A DNA stretch of 64,000 nt from Salinarchaeum sp. IM2453. Its GTDB lineage: Archaea > Halobacteriota > Halobacteria > Halobacteriales > Salinarchaeaceae. The position numbers were made by a program, and so were the translations under genes. Positions 59,938 to 64,000 of this stretch are shown piece by piece (the stretch's first letter is position 1; each line of letters begins with the position of its first letter). A model generated the notes under the pieces. The model was not told the DNA's origin. It saw nothing but the letters and a program-made list of their open reading frames with translations, and did not search any database. The stretch covers positions 1 to 64,000 of the forward strand of contig NZ_CP081183.1 of assembly GCF_019693215.1 (NCBI RefSeq), in the 5' to 3' direction.

Positions 59938-60936
59938 ATGGAAACACGAAAGGTGCAGCTTACAGGAGGGTCTACATATACGGTATCACTACCCAAAGAC
60001 TGGGCAATGGAACAGGGAGTTGAGTCCGGAAGTGAGGTTGAGTTTCATCAAGAGGGTCAGTCACTTTTACTCTCACTTCGAGATGAACGGGAACCAGCAG
60101 AAGGTACACTTGATGTATCCGGGCTGGAAGGTGATCGACTGATCAGTGCTGTAATGACAATGTATGTGAGCGGATTTGACACGATTATCCTTGAAGATAG
60201 TAATTTTACCCCAGACAGACGCCAGACGGTTCGAGAGGCGGTACAGAGCCTTGTTGGGGTTGAGGTGTTAGAAGAAACGGAAACACGGGTGGTAATACGA
60301 GACTTACTAGATTCAGCTGAATTATCAATTCACGATGCAGTCACCCGGATGCACTTAATCGCGCTCGGAATGCTTGAAGACAGCATTACAGCACTGGTTG
60401 AGAACAATGATAAGTTGGCACAAGATGTTCGTGGCAGAGATGATGATGTAGACCGACTATGGTTCGTGGTTTCTCGAACTTTCCGAGCAACGCTTCGATC
60501 GCCACAGGAATCTCAAGATTTGGGGCTCCCCCGTGAGGAATGCTTTGCGTATCATTCAAGCGCACGGCAGTTAGAGCGGATTGCGGACCACGCAACAAAG
60601 ATCAGTAAACTTGCGCTTGATCTTGAGGAGATCAGTGATGAAGTCACTGACGCTCTCAAGGACTTGCTCTCGGATGCCCAAGCAATTGTTAATACAGCCA
60701 TGGACGCATTGTTTGAGGAGGATAGTGATGCATCAACTGAGCTGGCACATCAGGCTCGAGAGTCAATTGTCGAGTTAGATAAGCACACCCGCCATATCGA
60801 TCAACTGTTACGAACGCTCGATCCACGCGAAGCACAGTCAGTTGGGCTTATCGTGGACTCATTGTCCAGAAGCGCAGACTATGGTGGAAATATCGCTGAG
60901 ACAGCACTGCAAAAAGCGGCACCAAAGCCGCAATAA
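59938..60936 (+). CDS. AbrB-type DNA-binding domain fused to PhoU, phosphate regulator
   Basis: A 332-residue protein with an N-terminal SpoVT/AbrB swapped-hairpin DNA-binding domain (RKVQLTGGSTYTVSLPKDWA) and C-terminal PhoU-like helical repeats (ARQLERIADHATKISKLAL). This fusion is common in haloarchaea next to pst genes and is read as a transcription regulator sensing phosphate status. Divergent from pstS, with the palindromes between them as its probable target. Two TATA-like boxes (59896 and 59916) precede it. Confidence 0.9.
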   Translation: METRKVQLTGGSTYTVSLPKDWAMEQGVESGSEVEFHQEGQSLLLSLRDEREPAEGTLDVSGLEGDRLISAVMTMYVSGFDTIILEDSNFTPDRRQTVREAVQSLVGVEVLEETETRVVIRDLLDSAELSIHDAVTRMHLIALGMLEDSITALVENNDKLAQDVRGRDDDVDRLWFVVSRTFRATLRSPQESQDLGLPREECFAYHSSARQLERIADHATKISKLALDLEEISDEVTDALKDLLSDAQAIVNTAMDALFEEDSDASTELAHQARESIVELDKHTRHIDQLLRTLDPREAQSVGLIVDSLSRSADYGGNIAETALQKAAPKPQ

Positions 60937-60950
60937 CGGACTTCAGGTCA

Positions 60951-60968
60951 AGCTTCGAGGCAGTTGCC
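60951..60968 (+). mobile_element. Possible family I right-end relic
   Basis: The gap 60937-61388 begins with CTTCAGGTCAAGCTTCGAGG, then CAGTTGCC; only GAGGCAGTT and a few flanking bases match the family I end. The remainder of the 450 bases has broken frames on both strands (a minus frame with FCRHCNKQ near 61180) that may be an old insertion, but I recognise no protein. Confidence 0.25.
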
Positions 60969-61388
60969 TCATACCGCTTGTACAGCCGGAAGTGCTAAAA
61001 AATCACAATAATGTGAGCTATCCCTGTCTACTCGCCGCTGTTGGTGGATTGTTGGGGCAGAGGCCTCCTGATTCCACAACGCACTTTGTTACGGATATTC
61101 GGCTGACACCGGCCATCTGTGCATGGCACAGTCTTCGCGAGCATTGATTCGGCCATGCTCTGCTTATTACAGTGGCGACAGAAAAGGAAGTCTAACCGTG
61201 GGTATGATTCCACTCTAAGCCAGACTCATGGGATATATCTCTCACGGTGAACCATCGCCCTACAGGCAAGTTGAATGTATTGCGGTACCGAGCAGACGGC
61301 TGTATCACCATCCTACTCGCCCTCTTCAGTCGCTCCTTGAGAACGGGGACCTAGCCTGTAAATATTAAATGGAAAGCCAGGGTAACAA

Positions 61389-61757
61389 TTATTCGACTAG
61401 AACAGCGTTCACCTGACCGGTCTGACCCGGGCGTGAGGTGACTTTCGCTTTTCCTTCCGATGTATCAATGACAGCTCCTTTTGTGATAATGTTACGGCGT
61501 GCGTAGTTTGGGTTGGCAGGGTTCTCAGATACAGCTTCAATATCGGCTCGAACCGTGCCGCTGTCGGTGGCAACAGTCGCAACGTTTGTCTTTAGCGCTC
61601 GGACTTTCTGATTGTCTCCACGTGCATCGACAGTCTTGTATTTCTGTTCCCCAACGCGAGGCTCAGTTGGTTCGGATCCGATTTCATGCTTTTTCCGGTC
61701 TCGAGATGGTTTCAGACGACCGCCAGTTCTTTTTCGAGAAGATCGACTATGTTCCAT
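61389..61757 (-). CDS. rps8e: 30S ribosomal protein eS8
   Basis: A 122-residue eS8 of archaeal type. SSRKRTGGRLKPSRDRKKHE is the conserved basic N-terminus and YARRNIITKGAVIDTSEGKA the second block. Structural protein of the small subunit. Divergent from the DUF2240 gene; the short 148-base gap carries both promoters. Confidence 0.96.
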   Translation of the reverse strand: MEHSRSSRKRTGGRLKPSRDRKKHEIGSEPTEPRVGEQKYKTVDARGDNQKVRALKTNVATVATDSGTVRADIEAVSENPANPNYARRNIITKGAVIDTSEGKAKVTSRPGQTGQVNAVLVE

Positions 61758-61905
61758 ATCAATAATACAACCACAGACAGCACTTGAATGACTCGAATTA
61801 CGCTAAGCTCTCTATGACGTTCAAGCTGGAAACAACAAGTAATTCCTTTCTCAAGAAACAGCTGAATCGTTATCATATTGTGAGTCGATAGATTACCAGT
61901 ATACA

Positions 61906-62355
61906 ATGAGCATACAGACAGCGGTTGCTGCACCGTTCAGACATCGAGGAACAACTGAGATGCCAGAACCAAAGTTTGTAGCGACCGTGGCAATGGAGTT
62001 AAAATGGTTCTCACCAGACCAGGCTAAACGACTGATTGATATCGCAGCCGGTGAAGGACTTCTTGAACGAACAGTGGATGGAATTGAGCCGACATTTGAT
62101 GTCCGCAGTCAGACGATACCGGATGATTTTACCCCCGATGAGGATATTTTACAGAAACGATCTGTCTTTGAACGGATCTTGGATAAGCTCGTCAGTAATG
62201 GAATTGAAAAGCAAACTGCAGTTGCTGAAATAAACCAGTTACAAAGTAAAATAGGAACAACGATTGAAGCTGCCGCAATTGTATATGCTAGGCAACAGGG
62301 CATCGAGGTCAAAGAAGAAGCAGATCTAGCATTTGCTAAATTAACCGAACAATGA
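61906..62355 (+). CDS. DUF2240-family protein
   Basis: A 149-residue soluble protein with the haloarchaeal DUF2240 N-terminus (VAAPFRHRGTTEMPEPKFV, LKWFSPDQAKRLIDIAAGEG) and a C-terminal coiled helix with VSNGIEKQTAVAEINQLQ. A winged-helix-like fold is likely and a role in DNA or RNA binding has been suggested for such proteins, but nothing in the sequence proves it. Confidence 0.75.
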   Translation: MSIQTAVAAPFRHRGTTEMPEPKFVATVAMELKWFSPDQAKRLIDIAAGEGLLERTVDGIEPTFDVRSQTIPDDFTPDEDILQKRSVFERILDKLVSNGIEKQTAVAEINQLQSKIGTTIEAAAIVYARQQGIEVKEEADLAFAKLTEQ

Positions 62356-62422
62356 TACCAGAAGGCTGTCCAGAAAACTACATACACGTGCGCACCGAAT
62401 ATATAGAATAGCTTATTGTAGG

Positions 62423-62800
62423 ATGGTCCAAGAACGAATCACCGATGGTAACCGGATTGCTGAACTATTGATTGCGGAGATACGCGGCCGACAAACCGGC
62501 TCGTTCGAGACGCTATCAACGACATCACCAGCTGATAAGAATAAGATACACACAATTTGTGTGATTGATGAAGAGCTTGATTCACGCCGCGAGCCAAATA
62601 CAGAAGTTATCAAATCAGAGATTGCAGAGATCATCATCAAAGAAAATAGTGTCCACATCGTCCCGAAACAAAACAAGCAAGCGGTACTGCGCAAAGCGAA
62701 GAATCAAGGATTAGATCGAAGTGAAGACGCTGTTATCGTCACTCAGGCCGCAGAAGTAAAGCGTTGCGTGGATACTATTTCGGCACTGACGGACGAATAG
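62423..62800 (+). CDS. Conserved-looking hypothetical protein
   Basis: A 125-residue soluble acidic protein with no domain I recognise. ITDGNRIAELLIAEIRGRQT is helical, the middle holds strands with HTICVIDEELDS and IVPKQNKQAVLRKAKNQGLD, and the end DAVIVTQAAEVKRCVDTIS looks like an alpha/beta layer. Its ATG follows the DUF2240 stop by 67 bases and shares direction. A genuine gene by codon use. Confidence 0.6.
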   Translation: MVQERITDGNRIAELLIAEIRGRQTGSFETLSTTSPADKNKIHTICVIDEELDSRREPNTEVIKSEIAEIIIKENSVHIVPKQNKQAVLRKAKNQGLDRSEDAVIVTQAAEVKRCVDTISALTDE

Positions 62801-62965
62801 TCATAGCAGGTCAAGGCGAATACAGTTGAGAACACCCGCCTTTCTGTGAGGGAGAATATTCTGACCGCTTGTGACAGCCTCGAGAGCTGATCGGGCGAAA
62901 GGAAATGTCAACACTGCAAACATTCCTGTTCATGACTGTCTATGGACCCAGAATCTGTGTACTCA

Positions 62966-64000
62966 CTACCGCACGATGACGGTACGCGTTTCAGTAACTG
63001 GAGAAATTGCCAAGGAAGGAAATGTAATCTCAAGGGTAAATTCGAGTTCATTGGTATCGCTTCCGAAGACAGCAGCCGGAATTGTTGTTATATCTTGTAA
63101 GTAGGTTTCTTTTGCGGTCATCTCAGCTTCGTTAACAGTCAAGCGTATACTGGCATTGGCTCCATTCCCACCGTTTCGGATGGTAAGCTCATAGATATCA
63201 CGTCCATCAGAAGTAACAGTATCAGGAAATGACCCCCAGTCAACGGTAATCTGTGGGAGTTTGTTTGCAGCATTATAAATTCGTTCAGCCGCTGAATCAG
63301 GTAAACCAGCATTGGACAGTTGAGTTGGGGTGGCAGAGGCAACTTCTTCAGGGGTAGTATAACCAGCTGCAGCAAGCTTATTTGCTCTGCTGGTTCCGAC
63401 GCCATCGATTTCAGTTAGCCCCACAGCATCGTCCCCAACACCGTATTCGATCCGAGCTTCAATCTGTCGAACACGGTTAGCCACTTTCGGCGTAGAGAAT
63501 TCCTCACAAAATGCACCGAGAGCAGCAATTAAACGAAGAGCATTTTGTTTGATTACCCATGCATCGGAACGCAGCTCCGATGGCAGTGTTCCAGACATGG
63601 CCGCTCGAAGAATTGCGAGAACTTTGCGGTGACCGTCGCTAAGTTCCTCCCCTCGACTACCAAGAACGGCCTCAACGGCATCCTCTTCGTCACTACGGGC
63701 ACTAACATCATCAAACTCGGCTGCTGTCGCAACAGTCCGAAGCAGATTTTTTGCCGTTGGCGAGCGCGTTGCACACTGTTTAAATGATATCGCGGTGTCA
63801 AGACGAAGATAGTACGTAGAAGTAAGCCGACCGAGAGGAGTTGGTGTGATCTGTAGGTCCTCATCTGTTTGTACAAACCCATCCTCAACTAAATTCGAAA
63901 TTTTATCCCGGACAAGGTCTCGAATTTCGGAAGTTGATAGGGCTGCTTCACCGCGTTGAGATCGAACATACCAGTATGTGGTTTTAATCCACTTCGTAAT
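62966..64000 (-). CDS. SF2 (Hel308/Ski2-like) helicase, C-terminal part, cut by window end
   Basis: The frame is open from the window end, so the annotated start is missing and 345 codons are visible. They begin with a winged-helix-like part (STSEIRDLVRDKISNLVEDG, LGRLTSTYYLRLDTAISF), continue with a Sec63-like helical ratchet (GEELSDGHRKVLAILRAAMS, VIKQNALRLIAALGAF) and an HhH domain (LTEIDGVGTSRANKLAAAGY), and end in an Ig-like beta domain. This is the C-terminal layout of Hel308/Ski2-type helicases; the helicase motifs would lie beyond 64000. The Ig-like tail is an unusual extension. Confidence 0.8.
   Translation of the reverse strand: MTKWIKTTYWYVRSQRGEAALSTSEIRDLVRDKISNLVEDGFVQTDEDLQITPTPLGRLTSTYYLRLDTAISFKQCATRSPTAKNLLRTVATAAEFDDVSARSDEEDAVEAVLGSRGEELSDGHRKVLAILRAAMSGTLPSELRSDAWVIKQNALRLIAALGAFCEEFSTPKVANRVRQIEARIEYGVGDDAVGLTEIDGVGTSRANKLAAAGYTTPEEVASATPTQLSNAGLPDSAAERIYNAANKLPQITVDWGSFPDTVTSDGRDIYELTIRNGGNGANASIRLTVNEAEMTAKETYLQDITTIPAAVFGSDTNELEFTLEITFPSLAISPVTETRTVIVR

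Noticed and set aside
61028-61213. Minus frame with FCRHCNKQ as a zinc-finger protein
   Set aside because: Short, odd composition and no start signal; probably part of a decayed insertion.
1-64000. CRISPR array
   Set aside because: No series of regularly spaced identical repeats was found on either strand.

Overview
The window is archaeal and haloarchaeal. It holds ribosomal proteins eS1, uS15 and eS8, the KEOPS subunit Pcc1, a tRNA-Trp with an intron after anticodon position 37, TATA boxes about 25 to 40 bases ahead of many starts, very acidic proteins, twin-arginine lipoprotein signals, a Bat-like HTH-10 regulator and several haloarchaea-only families (DUF5815, DUF7124, DUF2240). Most genes use AT-rich synonyms (gat, gaa, aca), so overall G+C is low for a haloarchaeon. 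That points to Haloquadratum or a similar low-GC genus; this is an inference from composition and gene families, not from a search. The first gene and the two TnpB genes are visibly more GC-rich than their surroundings.

Layout. 1-4387: an AddA/RecB-like helicase-nuclease and a decayed gene end. 4388-10729: a flavin reductase and a DMSO-reductase-type operon (Tat-exported molybdoenzyme, 4Fe-4S subunit, NrfD anchor, TorD chaperone) led by a DmsR-like regulator. 11138-16934: tRNA-Gly, then AMMECR1, Memo and the AmmeMemoRadiSam radical SAM enzyme, split by one IS1341-type TnpB element and followed by another. 17019-25671: small membrane protein, HEAT-repeat protein, archaetidylserine synthase-like enzyme, the eS1-pcc1-DHH-uS15 cluster, PspAB, 2-dehydropantoate reductase, a tautomerase and a MATE exporter. 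25925-36773: sensor histidine kinase, alcohol dehydrogenase, methylisocitrate lyase-like enzyme, tRNA-Ala, tRNA-Trp, and an amino-acid block (ProC, P5C dehydrogenase, DAO-type oxidase, ornithine cyclodeaminase family). 37160-44987: dihydrofolate reductase, OtsA, dihydropteroate synthase-like protein, formate dehydrogenase and formate-THF ligase, which together form a folate/C1 neighbourhood. 45349-55053: PdxS, homoserine kinase, an NAD(P)/FAD oxidoreductase, conserved small genes and CarB. 55127-60936: pstSCAB-phoU and a divergent AbrB-PhoU regulator. 61389-64000: eS8, DUF2240, an unknown gene and the C-terminal part of an SF2 helicase.

The most unusual layer is not coding. Intergenic regions carry at least a dozen short hairpin relics that match the 3-prime (right) ends of IS1341-type tnpB elements, in three sequence families. 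Some sit in extended structured blocks without any tnpB: 46361-46645 looks like an orphan omega-RNA-like locus, and 10946-11043 and 46704-46801 are a diverged pair that keeps its hairpin architecture while the stem sequences change. One intact TnpB has Gly where the RuvC-II glutamate is expected, and its element appears to sit inside a small Cys-containing gene behind memo. The pst/phoU divergent promoter region contains three perfect palindromes. No CRISPR array, rRNA operon or replication origin was seen.
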